Part shown: positions 55,522 through 64,000 of the stretch, one piece after another
Layout of the letters: the number at the start of each line of letters is the position of its first letter
Numbering within the stretch: the stretch's first letter is position 1
The notes under the pieces: generated by a model
Told to the model about the DNA's origin: nothing
Database searches by the model: none
The model's input: only the letters and a program-made list of their open reading frames with translations
Source of the DNA: Wocania ichthyoenteri Th78
GTDB lineage: Bacteria > Bacteroidota > Bacteroidia > Flavobacteriales > Flavobacteriaceae
Length of the DNA stretch: 64,000 nt
Assembly (NCBI RefSeq): GCF_000789235.1
Contig: NZ_KN525716.1
Span: 2,338,100-2,402,099, forward strand
Direction of reading: 5' to 3'
Translations under genes and position numbers: made by a program

Positions 55522-56559
55522 TTAATATTTTCCGTCTCTTACCTCAAAATGAGTCGCTTTGCCTAGTAGACGATTGTTATTTTCTAGCCAATTAGCAGTC
55601 CACTTTATTACTTGATTTAATGATACCTCTGGTTTATCAAGCAATTTATGACTTTTAGAGACATTGACCAATAAAGCTGATTCAGCTTCACTTCCAATTA
55701 ATCTAACTTCTTTACCCATTAATTTGCCAAATTGTTTCGCAACATCAGCTATAGAAATTAACTCGGAACCACTTATATTGAGGCGGTTAGCTGGAGATGT
55801 GCACTGTTGAATGCTTCTTAAAATCATTTCATTGGCGTTGCCTTGCCAAATCACATTTGCATAACCCATGGTCAAATCAATTGATTCTTGATTATGAACC
55901 TTAGTTGCAATGTCAACTAATACCCCATATCGCATTTCAACCGCATAATTTAACCTGATAAGAATAGTTGGAGTTCCATTTTTAATACTTCCGTATTCAA
56001 ATAAACGCTCCCTGCCCAAACAGGATTGTGCGTATTCGCCTACCGGTTCTGGAGTATCTGTTTCTTTAGACCCACTTGATGAAATTTTTACTAGTGGATA
56101 GACACAACCCGTGGAAAAAGCTACAATACTTGAGTTCTTAAACTTTTCCGCAACCAAACCTGGCAAAAAAGAATTCATAGCCCAAGTGAATGACTCGTTC
56201 CCTTTTGTACCAAACTTCATACCTGCTAAATAAATAACATTCTTTACTTCTGGAAGACTATTGATAAAGTTGAGATCCAAAAGATCTCCCTTTATGGTTT
56301 CTACGCCACTCTCTTCTAAAAATAATTGTTGTTCTGTTGAACTAAACCTCGAAACTCCAATAATTCTTTTTTGTACTTGAGCTTCAATGCAAGCACGTTT
56401 TGCCATACGAGCCATAGAAACTCCCATTTTACCAGCTACACCAAGAAAAATGAAATTCCCATCTAACTCTTTCATCATTTTCACCAATCTTTCAGAAGGT
56501 CTTGAAAGAGCTTCTTCTAATTGTTCTTCGTTAGTAAAATATGTTGGATAATTTTTCAT
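55522..56559 (-). CDS. NAD-dependent epimerase/dehydratase-family protein, altered catalytic motif
   Basis: Rossmann protein of 345 residues. FIFLGVAGKMGVSMARMAKRAC (about 34-55) is the dinucleotide-binding region; KGDLLDLNFINSLP and NVIYLAGMKFG follow the extended-SDR pattern. The active-site Tyr lies in EPVGEYAQSCLGRERLFEYG. The normal YxxxK Lys position is occupied by Cys, and an Arg follows four residues later. So a standard epimerase mechanism is unlikely, or the motif has shifted. Gene spacing (2 bp from the M20 gene, 17 bp to the DapA-like gene) places it in one operon. Confidence 0.8.
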   Translation of the reverse strand: MKNYPTYFTNEEQLEEALSRPSERLVKMMKELDGNFIFLGVAGKMGVSMARMAKRACIEAQVQKRIIGVSRFSSTEQQLFLEESGVETIKGDLLDLNFINSLPEVKNVIYLAGMKFGTKGNESFTWAMNSFLPGLVAEKFKNSSIVAFSTGCVYPLVKISSSGSKETDTPEPVGEYAQSCLGRERLFEYGSIKNGTPTILIRLNYAVEMRYGVLVDIATKVHNQESIDLTMGYANVIWQGNANEMILRSIQQCTSPANRLNISGSELISIADVAKQFGKLMGKEVRLIGSEAESALLVNVSKSHKLLDKPEVSLNQVIKWTANWLENNNRLLGKATHFEVRDGKY

Positions 56560-56561
56560 AA

Positions 56562-57680
56562 TTATAATTTACTGTTTTTTGCAATAATTTCTTTATATAT
56601 TTTAACAGATTCTTTAATTTTAGCAACATAACAATATTCATCGGTTTTATGTGCCATGTTCGGTTCTCCAGGGCCAAGAATAACGGTTGGAGCGTTATTT
56701 AACCAAGGTGTCAATACAGATGCATCGGTTAAAAAAGAAGCCGATTTCTTTATACCTTCTTGATTATAGTTAAATAAACAAACTTTAGATACTACTTGTA
56801 TAAAGGGATTGTCTTCAGAAGTTGAAATTGCATTTAAATCTACTGTTTTTGCAATTGTTACTTCCTCTCCAAGGGTGTCTTTTACTATTTGAATAGCCAA
56901 TTTATTATCGAGCTTTTTAGTAGTTCTCACATCAATAGTAAAGGTTGTTTTATCTGGTACAGAGTTCAAATTTAATCCACCATCAACCTTTCCAATATTT
57001 ATCGTGGAGTATCCAAGTAAACTGTCTTTTTCTGCATCAAATTTTAATTCTTCTATTTTAGTGATTGCTCTTGCGGCTTTATAGATAGCATTGTCACCCA
57101 ATTCAGGCATAGATGAATGTGCTGTAACTCCAGTAGTTTTAGCAGTTAAATACAGCCCCCCTTTATGACCTATATAGGGAATATTGGAAGTGGGTTCTCC
57201 AACAATTATGGCACTTGCTTCTCCAATATCATAACCATTATCACAAAGGTGTTGTGCACCATGACAACCCAATTCTTCATTTGCAGTAAAAATTAATTTT
57301 ATCCCCCCCATTGGAGATTGATGTTTAAAGCTTTCTATAGCAGCTACGATCATCGCTGCCACACCAGCTTTCATATCAGTTGATCCACGACCATATAATT
57401 TACCGTCTTTTATTACCGCCTCCAATGGGTTTGTTTTCCATTTTGTTGCTCCAAATGGAACGACATCTAAGTGACCAGTTAAAACAATTGGCTTATCATT
57501 TTTAGAAACACCTTTTGTAGCGATTACATTTAAACGTCCTATAGCATATTTGGGATAGTCAACTGAAAAGCCATGATCTTTAAGTATTCCACCAACATAT
57601 TTGGCAATTTCCTCTTCCTTACCCGGAGGATTGATTGTATTAAACTGTATTAATTTTCGAGTTAAAGAAATTACGTCCAC
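56562..57680 (-). CDS. M20-family metallohydrolase (ArgE/DapE/ACY1 type)
   Basis: Dinuclear-zinc amidohydrolase of 372 residues. Metal ligands and catalytic residues are visible: VLTGHLDVVPFG (His, Asp), GRGSTDMKAGVAAM (bridging Asp), ANEELGCHGAQ (catalytic Glu-Glu), VGEPTS, and the C-terminal GPGEPNMAHKTDEY (His). The dimerisation domain (about 175-285) is present. In this family substrates are N-acyl amino acids, so a deacylase step in the pathway is plausible. Between the CBM9-like gene (17 bp) and the epimerase-like gene (2 bp). Confidence 0.92.
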   Translation of the reverse strand: MDVISLTRKLIQFNTINPPGKEEEIAKYVGGILKDHGFSVDYPKYAIGRLNVIATKGVSKNDKPIVLTGHLDVVPFGATKWKTNPLEAVIKDGKLYGRGSTDMKAGVAAMIVAAIESFKHQSPMGGIKLIFTANEELGCHGAQHLCDNGYDIGEASAIIVGEPTSNIPYIGHKGGLYLTAKTTGVTAHSSMPELGDNAIYKAARAITKIEELKFDAEKDSLLGYSTINIGKVDGGLNLNSVPDKTTFTIDVRTTKKLDNKLAIQIVKDTLGEEVTIAKTVDLNAISTSEDNPFIQVVSKVCLFNYNQEGIKKSASFLTDASVLTPWLNNAPTVILGPGEPNMAHKTDEYCYVAKIKESVKIYKEIIAKNSKL

Positions 57681-57697
57681 TGATTATGAAGAATTGA

Positions 57698-58414
57698 TTA
57701 ATTAAAAATCATCGTGCCAAATCTATTTATTTCATGAAAACTATCTGGCAAATCCTGCCACGACCAATAAATCTCTTTTTTATCAAGATAGTCCATACGA
57801 TTAAAGTTAACTTTCCATTTTGTGCCCGATTCTGGAGCAACTTGTTGCATTGGAAGAAGCAATGAATAGGGTATAAAGAATTCTGCTGTCCAACTCTCAA
57901 TCGAAGCTCCAATTTTCTTATCTCCACCTTGTACGGCAGTTCTGTGTTGAGTTTTTCGGTCATCTTCATAAGACCATGCTAGCCATCTGTGAGGTTTGCC
58001 ATCGAAATTCATGACCATAAGAGGTAATTCATAATTCAAAGGAGATAATTCATATTCGAAATAAACTTCCTTTGAGATGTCAGGCCAAAGGAATACCTCC
58101 ACGGCATCTTCAGTCCAAAGATGTTTGCCATTTTCTTTTATAGAGGCATTTAATTTGGGATCTTTGTTAAAAAATAAAAAATAAATACCTGTTTTCGAGT
58201 AAAGTACTTTTATTTTAGTTTCCATGTTCATATTCAAATGAACACGTTGTTCAATTTTAACCCAATTTGCAGCTTTCCAATTATTGGATGACCCGTCACC
58301 GGTAATGTCAAAATCTTTAGTTTTATTTATACTAATTGAATCCATATGTGTTACGTTTGAGTATGAAGAATCATTAACGAACAATAGATAAAAAATTAAT
58401 AGATAAGTTTTCAT
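57698..58414 (-). CDS. Secreted CBM9-like carbohydrate-binding protein
   Basis: Protein of 238 residues with a signal peptide (MKTYLLIFYLLFVNDSSYS). The remaining beta-sandwich resembles the carbohydrate-binding family 9-like domain: WKAANWVKIEQRVHLN, VLYSKTGIYFLFFNKDPKL, LWTEDAVEVFLWPD, YFEYELSPLNYELPLMVMNFDG, WTAEFFIPYSLLLP, WKVNFNRMD. This solitary-domain type is frequent in Bacteroidota polysaccharide loci. Being in the same operon as cytosolic enzymes, it may bind the substrate at the cell surface or in the periplasm. Confidence 0.85.
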   Translation of the reverse strand: MKTYLLIFYLLFVNDSSYSNVTHMDSISINKTKDFDITGDGSSNNWKAANWVKIEQRVHLNMNMETKIKVLYSKTGIYFLFFNKDPKLNASIKENGKHLWTEDAVEVFLWPDISKEVYFEYELSPLNYELPLMVMNFDGKPHRWLAWSYEDDRKTQHRTAVQGGDKKIGASIESWTAEFFIPYSLLLPMQQVAPESGTKWKVNFNRMDYLDKKEIYWSWQDLPDSFHEINRFGTMIFN

Positions 58415-58564
58415 TTCCTTCAGTTTGAATGTTGTTAATTAAGGTCTTATTTATATGCTTGGTAAGAATTTTTGAATTATCATATTCTACCCGTTTTAAT
58501 AAAACCATTCCTACTATACGATAGTATATATAGGAATCTGTTTTTTCTAAATCAGAAAATTTTA

Positions 58565-59389
58565 TTATTTTATGTTTCTTACAATTTCTAATTTACCCAT
58601 AACTAATTTTACGACTTGATCTGTTGCTGTAGGAAACACTTTTCTTAAATCAATTTCTTCATTTGTGGCAAGCTTAGTTTTTAATGTTTGCATAAATATA
58701 TTCTTAATTTCTGTAGCAAGATTTATTTTACAGATACCTCTATCTATAGCTTGTCTTAAACTTTCTCCAGGAATTCCAGAACCGCCATGTAATACTAATG
58801 TTACATCTGTGGCTGAAGCTATATCTGATAATCTTTTCAAATCTAATTTTGGAGTTTTGTCGTAGAACCCGTGTGCAGTTCCAATTGCCACTGCTAGGGC
58901 ATCAATTCCTGTTGATTCTACAAATTGTTTTGCATCTTCTGGTTGAGTAAAACCATTTTCATCTTTATCTTGTCCTAATTTAGCAATATATCCTAATTCC
59001 GCTTCCACATTGGCGCCATAGTTTTTAGCTAATTTCACCACTTTACTTGTGATAGCAATATTGTCGTTAAGAGGTTGTTCGCTTGCATCAATCATAACCG
59101 AGTCAAATCCTACATCCAGACACTGTGCTGCCAGTTCATAAGAATCTCCATGATCTAGATGGATCCACCCCTCAACACCATGATCGTCAAGCATAGATTT
59201 TGCAAGATTGAATGCTGCTTTTAATCCCATGTAATTAATGGAACTTTTAGTTAATTGTAAAATAATAGGTTGTTCTGTTGCTTTTGCTGCAAACAAAACA
59301 CCTTTTAAAGTTTCAAAATTATAAAAATTGGTTCCTAGAATTCCTTGACGTTTATTTCTAAGTTCAATAAATTTTTCCTGTAATTTCAT
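58565..59389 (-). CDS. Class II fructose/tagatose-bisphosphate aldolase
   Basis: Zinc-dependent aldolase of 274 residues from the ATG at 59389 (MKLQEKFIELRNKRQG); an upstream ATG would add 12 unlike residues and overlap the kinase gene. Motifs: WIHLDHGDSYELAAQCLDVGFDSVMIDAS (catalytic Asp and zinc His), EAELGYIAKLG, AVAIGTAHGFY, LHGGSGIPGESLRQAIDRGICKINLATEI. GatY/KbaY-type specificity (tagatose 1,6-bisphosphate to DHAP and glyceraldehyde 3-phosphate) is supported by the neighbouring AgaS and LacC-like genes. Confidence 0.9.
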   Translation of the reverse strand: MKLQEKFIELRNKRQGILGTNFYNFETLKGVLFAAKATEQPIILQLTKSSINYMGLKAAFNLAKSMLDDHGVEGWIHLDHGDSYELAAQCLDVGFDSVMIDASEQPLNDNIAITSKVVKLAKNYGANVEAELGYIAKLGQDKDENGFTQPEDAKQFVESTGIDALAVAIGTAHGFYDKTPKLDLKRLSDIASATDVTLVLHGGSGIPGESLRQAIDRGICKINLATEIKNIFMQTLKTKLATNEEIDLRKVFPTATDQVVKLVMGKLEIVRNIK

Positions 59390-59393
59390 TTTT

Positions 59394-60341
59394 TCATTCG
59401 ATATAATTAAATTTATTTTTAGCAATTCTCATAACCTGATCTAGATTTTTAAAAGCATCTGTGCCTCCAGGTTTTGTAGTAGAGATTGCCCCCATTAAAT
59501 TCCCATATTCTTGGCACTCCTCGGGAGGTTTGCCTTTTATGAATTTCGAAATGTACCCTGCATTAAAACTATCTCCTGCTCCTATAGTATCTATAATATT
59601 ATTATTTAGGAAAGATTCCTTTGAGATTTTCTTATCATCATAAAAGAGGACAGAGCCTTTTTTTCCACGCTTTATAACTGTATATCTGCTTTTATTTTGA
59701 ATGCTATCAATAGCGAAATTAAGATTGGGTTGCCTGGTTAGTTTTTGAAATTCAACTTCATTCGGGATAAAAACATCCACTAAGGGAAGAACTTTTTCTA
59801 AATCAAGATTCCATTTCTCGGTCGGATCCCATTGAACATCCAAAGAAGTGGTTAGGCCTGCCTTTTTAGCTTTTATAAACAATGAATCCAACGAATTTTT
59901 AAATCCAGGTTGGAAAAAGTAAGAAGAGAAATGTAGATGATTAGCTTGTTTTAATTGGCTTTCATGAATGTCATTAATACTTAAATGTGACATAGCTCCT
60001 TGATGAGTGACCATAGCTCTGTCTTCATCATAGCTTAGTGCCACGGTTGCACCAGTTTTGAGGGTATCTTCAATTATAATTAATGAAGTGTCTACTCCCT
60101 TTTCATTTAATTTGTCAATTATAAATTGGCCAAAAATATCGTTTCCAAGTTTTCCTATGAAAGCTACTTTTAAACCTAAAGAGCTTAAGTTGCTCGCGCA
60201 AATAGCTGACGAACTTCCCAAAGTCAAAGTCATATCATCAGCCAGAATTTCTTTCCCAACTTCAGGAAACCCTTTAATATGGTTAAATATTAAATCAACA
60301 TTAAGCTCTCCAACAACTATAACGTCAAACTTCTTTTCCAT
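59394..60341 (-). CDS. PfkB-family carbohydrate kinase (ribokinase-like)
   Basis: Sugar kinase of 315 residues. The N-terminal VVGELNVDLIFNHIKGFPEVGKEILADDMTLTLGSSSAICASNLSSLGLKVAFIGKLGNDIFGQFI and the C-terminal anion hole DTIGAGDSFNAGYI with the catalytic Asp define the PfkB family. It differs from the LacC-like kinase next to it and more resembles kinases acting on the free sugar, so phosphorylation of a hexosamine at C6 before AgaS is a reasonable guess. 4 bp before the aldolase. Confidence 0.9.
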   Translation of the reverse strand: MEKKFDVIVVGELNVDLIFNHIKGFPEVGKEILADDMTLTLGSSSAICASNLSSLGLKVAFIGKLGNDIFGQFIIDKLNEKGVDTSLIIIEDTLKTGATVALSYDEDRAMVTHQGAMSHLSINDIHESQLKQANHLHFSSYFFQPGFKNSLDSLFIKAKKAGLTTSLDVQWDPTEKWNLDLEKVLPLVDVFIPNEVEFQKLTRQPNLNFAIDSIQNKSRYTVIKRGKKGSVLFYDDKKISKESFLNNNIIDTIGAGDSFNAGYISKFIKGKPPEECQEYGNLMGAISTTKPGGTDAFKNLDQVMRIAKNKFNYIE

Positions 60342-60352
60342 TTTTAATATTT

Positions 60353-61273
60353 TTATTTAATTATTTTTATATTCATTTCGCAATTTTTTAACAATTGCTC
60401 CACATCGTTTTTATAAAACATTCCAAGCTCTTTTCTTATGCAATTAGCAGCACCAGTAGCTGCTGCTAATTTTGCTGTTTTAATCAAATTATAATTTCTT
60501 TTATGTGCAACAATTAATCCAGCCATCAAGCTGTCTCCACTGCCCACTGCACTAATGACATTTTCCACTTTACTTAGGGCATGAACCATTTCATTAAAGT
60601 CATAAAGATACGGTCCACTTTCTCCATAAGTAATTGCTGATAAGTTACAACTTTCGCCCAATCTAATGGCAATCGCTTCTGGATCAGTGGATTTGAAAAT
60701 ATCATAGCCGTAATGTTGATTTATATGTACGGCATATGGAGTCTTTATAAGAGCATCTATCAAGATATTGCCTGAACAATCTATAAATGATTTTAGATGT
60801 AATTGAGATGCTTTTTCTATAAGCTGGGAATAATTTGCCCCAAATGAATTTTTTGGCCATGAACCACTTAATGAAACAAGACTTGACTTTTTTAATAGCT
60901 TATCATAATCTTCCAAAAATGCGGCATATTCCAATGCGTCAATTATTGGACCCATACCTAAAAACTCTGTTTCATTGGATCTGTTTTTTGATTGGATGGT
61001 TAGACAAGTTCGGGACCAGTCTGATATTTCTGGACCATAGCATACAATCCCTTTTGATTCACATTCTTGCTTGACCCATTGACCTACTGGCCCGCCCCAA
61101 AAGGCTAATAGACAAACTTGCTCTCCCAATTCTCTTATACCTATGGCAACGTGAACACCCTTACCTACAGGATAAGAGAACTCTTTATTTGTTCTGTTAA
61201 CCTTTCCTATACTGAAATCATCAATATGAATAAATTTATCTATTGAAGGGTTAGGGCATACACATAAGATCAT
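60353..61273 (-). CDS. Tagatose-6-phosphate kinase-like (1-phosphofructokinase family) PfkB kinase
   Basis: Kinase of 306 residues. It starts with ILCVCPNPSIDKFIHIDDFSIGKVNRT, the characteristic start of LacC/FruK proteins, and contains GKGVHVAIGIRELG and the anion hole/catalytic SAVGSGDSLMAG. Predicted reaction: tagatose 6-phosphate (or fructose 1-/6-phosphate) plus ATP to the bisphosphate, feeding the class II aldolase. Gaps to neighbours are 11 bp on both sides. Confidence 0.88.
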   Translation of the reverse strand: MILCVCPNPSIDKFIHIDDFSIGKVNRTNKEFSYPVGKGVHVAIGIRELGEQVCLLAFWGGPVGQWVKQECESKGIVCYGPEISDWSRTCLTIQSKNRSNETEFLGMGPIIDALEYAAFLEDYDKLLKKSSLVSLSGSWPKNSFGANYSQLIEKASQLHLKSFIDCSGNILIDALIKTPYAVHINQHYGYDIFKSTDPEAIAIRLGESCNLSAITYGESGPYLYDFNEMVHALSKVENVISAVGSGDSLMAGLIVAHKRNYNLIKTAKLAAATGAANCIRKELGMFYKNDVEQLLKNCEMNIKIIK

Positions 61274-61284
61274 GTAAATAGATA

Positions 61285-62433
61285 TTATTGTTTATATATA
61301 TTAACACCCTTTACCACCCGGTTAATGGAATTATTCACTGAGGGAGAATCGGGAGATAATCCAAGATTTATAGATTTGTACAACCCGAGCAATTGCCCAG
61401 GAATAATGGCACAGACAGCAAAAAATTCTTCGGGCATATTGTTCGATTCGGCAACTTCTATAGAAAGATTTAATGAGATTTCACCCTTATATTTAATGAT
61501 TTCTCCAATCCCTATTTCATATAATTTCTCCTTTTGTTCATTAATGGATCGAACCAAATCATACTCGTATTTATTTACTAGGTCATCATTGGAAAATAGA
61601 TAAACAATTAAGGTAGAATCATTAATAACTGCTTTAGGGCCATGTCTTAAGCCTAAGAAGGAATCATATTTACATATCACTTGCCCATCCGATAATTCTT
61701 GAACTTTTAATTGAGATTCTCTAGCAATTGCTTTTAATGGTCCTGATCCAAGGAAAACAACACGACTAAAATTCAAGTTAGCTACTTCTATTATTCTTTG
61801 TTTATACTTTTGAAGTATTATTTTTCCATACTTAGACAGCAAATCGACATATTCTTTGTTTTTCCTCAAATTAGCTAAATCTGAAACCAGTATCCCGGCC
61901 AATAGCATTGAAGTAAATGATCCTGTCATTGCTAATCCCTTGTCATTGGCATTCTTTGGCATTAAAAGAACATAGGAATTTCTTGAACCCACATTTTTTG
62001 TAAGCTTCCCTTTAGGGTTACAAGTGATAATTAAATGGAATAGGTTCTCACAAAAATTATTTGCCAAGTCGATCGCGGCGAGACTTTCAGGACTATCTCC
62101 AGAACGTGCAAACGAAATCATTAAGATAGGCTGTTGTGGACTAATTAAAAAATCTTTTGAATGCGAAACAAAATCTGTCGATGCTACTGCTTGGGTTGTT
62201 CTTCCAATCTTACGTTGAAAAAAGGTCTGAACAACTTCCCCGATATATGCTGAAGTGCCTGCGCCTATTAGTATTATTCTCAAGTCTTTGAAAACGAAAG
62301 CTGTTTTTAAAAAAGAAGTTATCTTTTTATGCTCAGAGACAATGACAGAATAGGTTTCTTGCCATAGAAGTGGTTGCCCTTCTATTTCTTTAATAGTATT
62401 GCTAGAGTGTAAAGGTATATCGTTTTTAATCAT
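61285..62433 (-). CDS. SIS-domain sugar isomerase/deaminase, AgaS-like
   Basis: Protein of 382 residues with two SIS domains. SIS-1: ILIGAGTSAYIGEVVQTFFQ and MISFARSGDSPESLAAIDLA; SIS-2: VVFLGSGPLKAIARESQLKVQELSDGQVICKYDSFLGLRHGPKAVIND. These are the segments of AgaS, which converts galactosamine 6-phosphate to tagatose 6-phosphate plus ammonia. First gene of the ten-gene leftward cluster. A minus-strand TACATTTG box (plus 62492-62499) lies about 60 bp upstream and may be its -7 element. Confidence 0.88.
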   Translation of the reverse strand: MIKNDIPLHSSNTIKEIEGQPLLWQETYSVIVSEHKKITSFLKTAFVFKDLRIILIGAGTSAYIGEVVQTFFQRKIGRTTQAVASTDFVSHSKDFLISPQQPILMISFARSGDSPESLAAIDLANNFCENLFHLIITCNPKGKLTKNVGSRNSYVLLMPKNANDKGLAMTGSFTSMLLAGILVSDLANLRKNKEYVDLLSKYGKIILQKYKQRIIEVANLNFSRVVFLGSGPLKAIARESQLKVQELSDGQVICKYDSFLGLRHGPKAVINDSTLIVYLFSNDDLVNKYEYDLVRSINEQKEKLYEIGIGEIIKYKGEISLNLSIEVAESNNMPEEFFAVCAIIPGQLLGLYKSINLGLSPDSPSVNNSINRVVKGVNIYKQ

Positions 62434-63419
62434 ACGTTCGAATGGTCGTTAAATTTAAATGATTATTAACCTATATAAGGTATTAAGAAATCAAATGTAA
62501 GTTATTTTTAAGAATTTAGAAAGTAAAATGATAATATTTATTTATAAAACCTTCTTTTTTTAAAAAATAAATATATTTGAAATTCCAAAAAAGTTAATAT
62601 GCATTGGTAAAACTGTACTGCAATTAAGATTTCAAACATTGAAATTAAAAGAAATGATATGATATATATATTGTTTACTGATGCTCTATGGTTTGATCCA
62701 ATGAAAGAGCCTTTCGGCTTGGGTGTTTTAAGAGGGAGGAGTTTTTTTAGAGTATTATTTTTGGGTTATGATTGGGAAGCATCGAAACCTGTTGATGAAA
62801 TTCAAGCAATCCATGACACGCTACTAAAAAAGGAAGCTCGGTTTTTTTATATATATTCTTTGATTAAGCTGAAGGCTTATCTGTATATATTTGTGGTGAA
62901 GCCTGGGTGATATAATTTCCCGAAACAATGGAATATTCATACTGCTCATATTCGCTTTTGCTCTGAAACTATCTTTAGGATTCATTTCGGCCTGAAAAAT
63001 ATCCAACAATTTGCCATTATCAAAATTGGAAACACGTAATTCATCTTAATAAAATTACTTCTTGCTTAAAAATTATTTATTCATATCAAATAGAACATGA
63101 TGAAACGAAAGAAAAAAGATCATTACTATTTTTTAAGATATGACTTTTGTTAAAGTCATTTGGTGTTAAAACCAAGAAGTAATATTAGATAACATCTTAA
63201 GTAGGATCTTAAATTGCTTTAAATCAGTAAATTAATATGGTATATTTAACAACAACTATAATTTATTTTCTTTATATTTAATAATATTTATTAAAGCTTA
63301 TGTAAAAACTTAAATTAACAAAAAGAAAGAATATGAAGCATTAATAATTTCTTTTACTTGTTTATTTAAAAATTTATATTACATTAGCATTTAATAATTA
63401 ATCTAAATACTTATTTTTT
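62434..63419. other. Intergenic region between the aga-like cluster and susC
   Basis: Nearly 1 kb with no firm gene. A rightward 83-codon ORF (62659-62910) and an opposed 61-codon ORF (62824-63009) overlap and match no family I know; both may be decayed remnants. The area must hold divergent promoters for the leftward cluster and for susC. No operator palindrome like the LacI site was seen here. Confidence 0.45.
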
Positions 63420-64000
63420 ATGAAAAAGCTATTACTTACCTTTCTATTCATGCTATCAGCTCATCTAGGCATTATGGGGAGTCCCAATTTACATCCTATT
63501 AATGAAGTTGAGCAGGATGTTGAAGTTAAAGGAAAAGTGCTGGATGAAGCAGGAGTTCCGTTAATTGGTGCCTCAATATTGGAAGTTGGGACAAACAATG
63601 GAGCGGTTACTGATTTTGATGGTAACTTTAATATTAGGGTTCAAAACAGGAACTCATTAATTGTTGTAAGTTTTATAGGATATGAAGACCAAACATTTTC
63701 AGCCAAACAAGATTATATCGAGATACGGTTATTCTCAGGAGCAACTTTATTAGATGAAGCGGTCGTTATTGGTTACGGCTCAATTAAGAAGTCCGATATA
63801 ACTGGATCCATTGCTTCGGTAACCACAGACGATTTAAATCAATTCCCTACAGCTAATCCTGTTCAAGCTTTACAGGGAAGAGCATCGGGCGTCTCAATTA
63901 GTTCGCTAAATGGAGGAGAACCTGGTGCCGACTACAGGATACGGATTAGAGGAAACACGTCTATAAGTGCATCAAACAATCCTCTATTTGTTGTAGACGG
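63420..64000 (+). CDS. SusC/RagA-type TonB-linked outer membrane protein (partial)
   Basis: The first ~193 residues only; the gene leaves the window. A signal peptide (MKKLLLTFLFMLSAHLGIMGS) is followed by a carboxypeptidase-like domain (VKGKVLDEAGVPLIGASILEVGTNNGAVTDFDGNFNI), then the SusC plug domain start with the TonB-box-like region LLDEAVVIGYGSIKKSDITGSIASV and ALQGRASGVSISSLNGGEPG...RIRGNTSISASNNPLFVVDG. It forms the outer-membrane channel for a glycan, with a SusD partner expected just outside. Likely the uptake route for the substrate of the leftward cluster. Confidence 0.95.
   Translation, partial: MKKLLLTFLFMLSAHLGIMGSPNLHPINEVEQDVEVKGKVLDEAGVPLIGASILEVGTNNGAVTDFDGNFNIRVQNRNSLIVVSFIGYEDQTFSAKQDYIEIRLFSGATLLDEAVVIGYGSIKKSDITGSIASVTTDDLNQFPTANPVQALQGRASGVSISSLNGGEPGADYRIRIRGNTSISASNNPLFVVD

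Noticed and set aside
62659-62910. 83-codon ORF between the agaS-like gene and susC
   Set aside because: No family match, repetitive hydrophobic end, overlapped by an opposite ORF; kept only as part of the intergenic description.

Overview
The window is a 64 kb piece of chromosome from a member of the Flavobacteriaceae (Bacteroidota), probably a marine polysaccharide degrader. Evidence: AT-rich DNA, TTTG-N18/19-TANNTTTG promoters, an RpoD lacking region 1.1, uppS next to bamA, a SusC-type TonB receptor at the right edge, and BfmA/MobB/MobC mobilisation genes.

Region 1 (1-25570) is conserved core. Leftward: CBS protein, nadK, a DUF6089-type barrel protein, uppS and the start of bamA. Rightward: pdxJ, an alpha/beta hydrolase, a small membrane protein, then tig, clpP and clpX. 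Next come an OmpA/PD40 protein, a GH3-family protein, a DUF2797 protein, rpsU, the primary sigma factor, a large AsmA-like protein, a queuosine-precursor transporter, a FolK-deoxynucleoside kinase fusion, mutS, and a tRNA-Gly/tRNA-Leu operon.

Region 2 (25571-36317) is accessory DNA beginning immediately after tRNA-Leu. It carries the 3' half of a tRNA-Met, two pairs of 11-bp tandem repeats, and an AAA ATPase/subtilase pair of the ietAS type. The subtilase is cut by one in-frame TGA directly after its catalytic HGT motif. Then follow ssb, a RadC-like gene, a small ORF, a candidate oriT, bfmA, mobB, mobC and a beheaded ECF sigma gene. No integrase or replication gene is visible, so this looks like a remnant or composite mobilisable island.

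Region 3 (36318-46554) is a uronate operon: kduI, kduD, uxaC, a three-gene TRAP transporter, uxaB and uxaA, followed by a convergent LacI-family regulator. The perfect palindrome TGTAATCGATTACA overlaps the promoter of kduI, and a second copy sits upstream of the regulator gene. This gives a direct regulator/operator prediction. KDG kinase and KDPG aldolase are not in the window.

Region 4 (46555-52570) is a decay zone: a lipoprotein azurin, multiply broken remnants of a DUF1611 (DgcN-like) gene and a dipeptide-epimerase-like (DgcA-like) gene, a 128-bp palindromic insertion flanked by a 9-bp direct repeat, other palindromic repeats, an intact Nramp-like transporter, and a dead DDE insertion sequence with recognisable ends.

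Region 5 (52570-64000) is a ten-gene leftward cluster. AgaS-like SIS isomerase, a tagatose-6-phosphate-kinase-like enzyme, a second PfkB kinase and a class II aldolase form a galactosamine/tagatose-type route. They are followed by a CBM9-like protein, an M20 hydrolase, an epimerase-like oxidoreductase with an altered active site, a DapA-superfamily protein, an EamA transporter and a DeoR regulator. A SusC receptor begins at 63420 and runs off the window. The combination suggests uptake and catabolism of an acylated amino sugar or related glycan unit, but the substrate is not determined by sequence alone.
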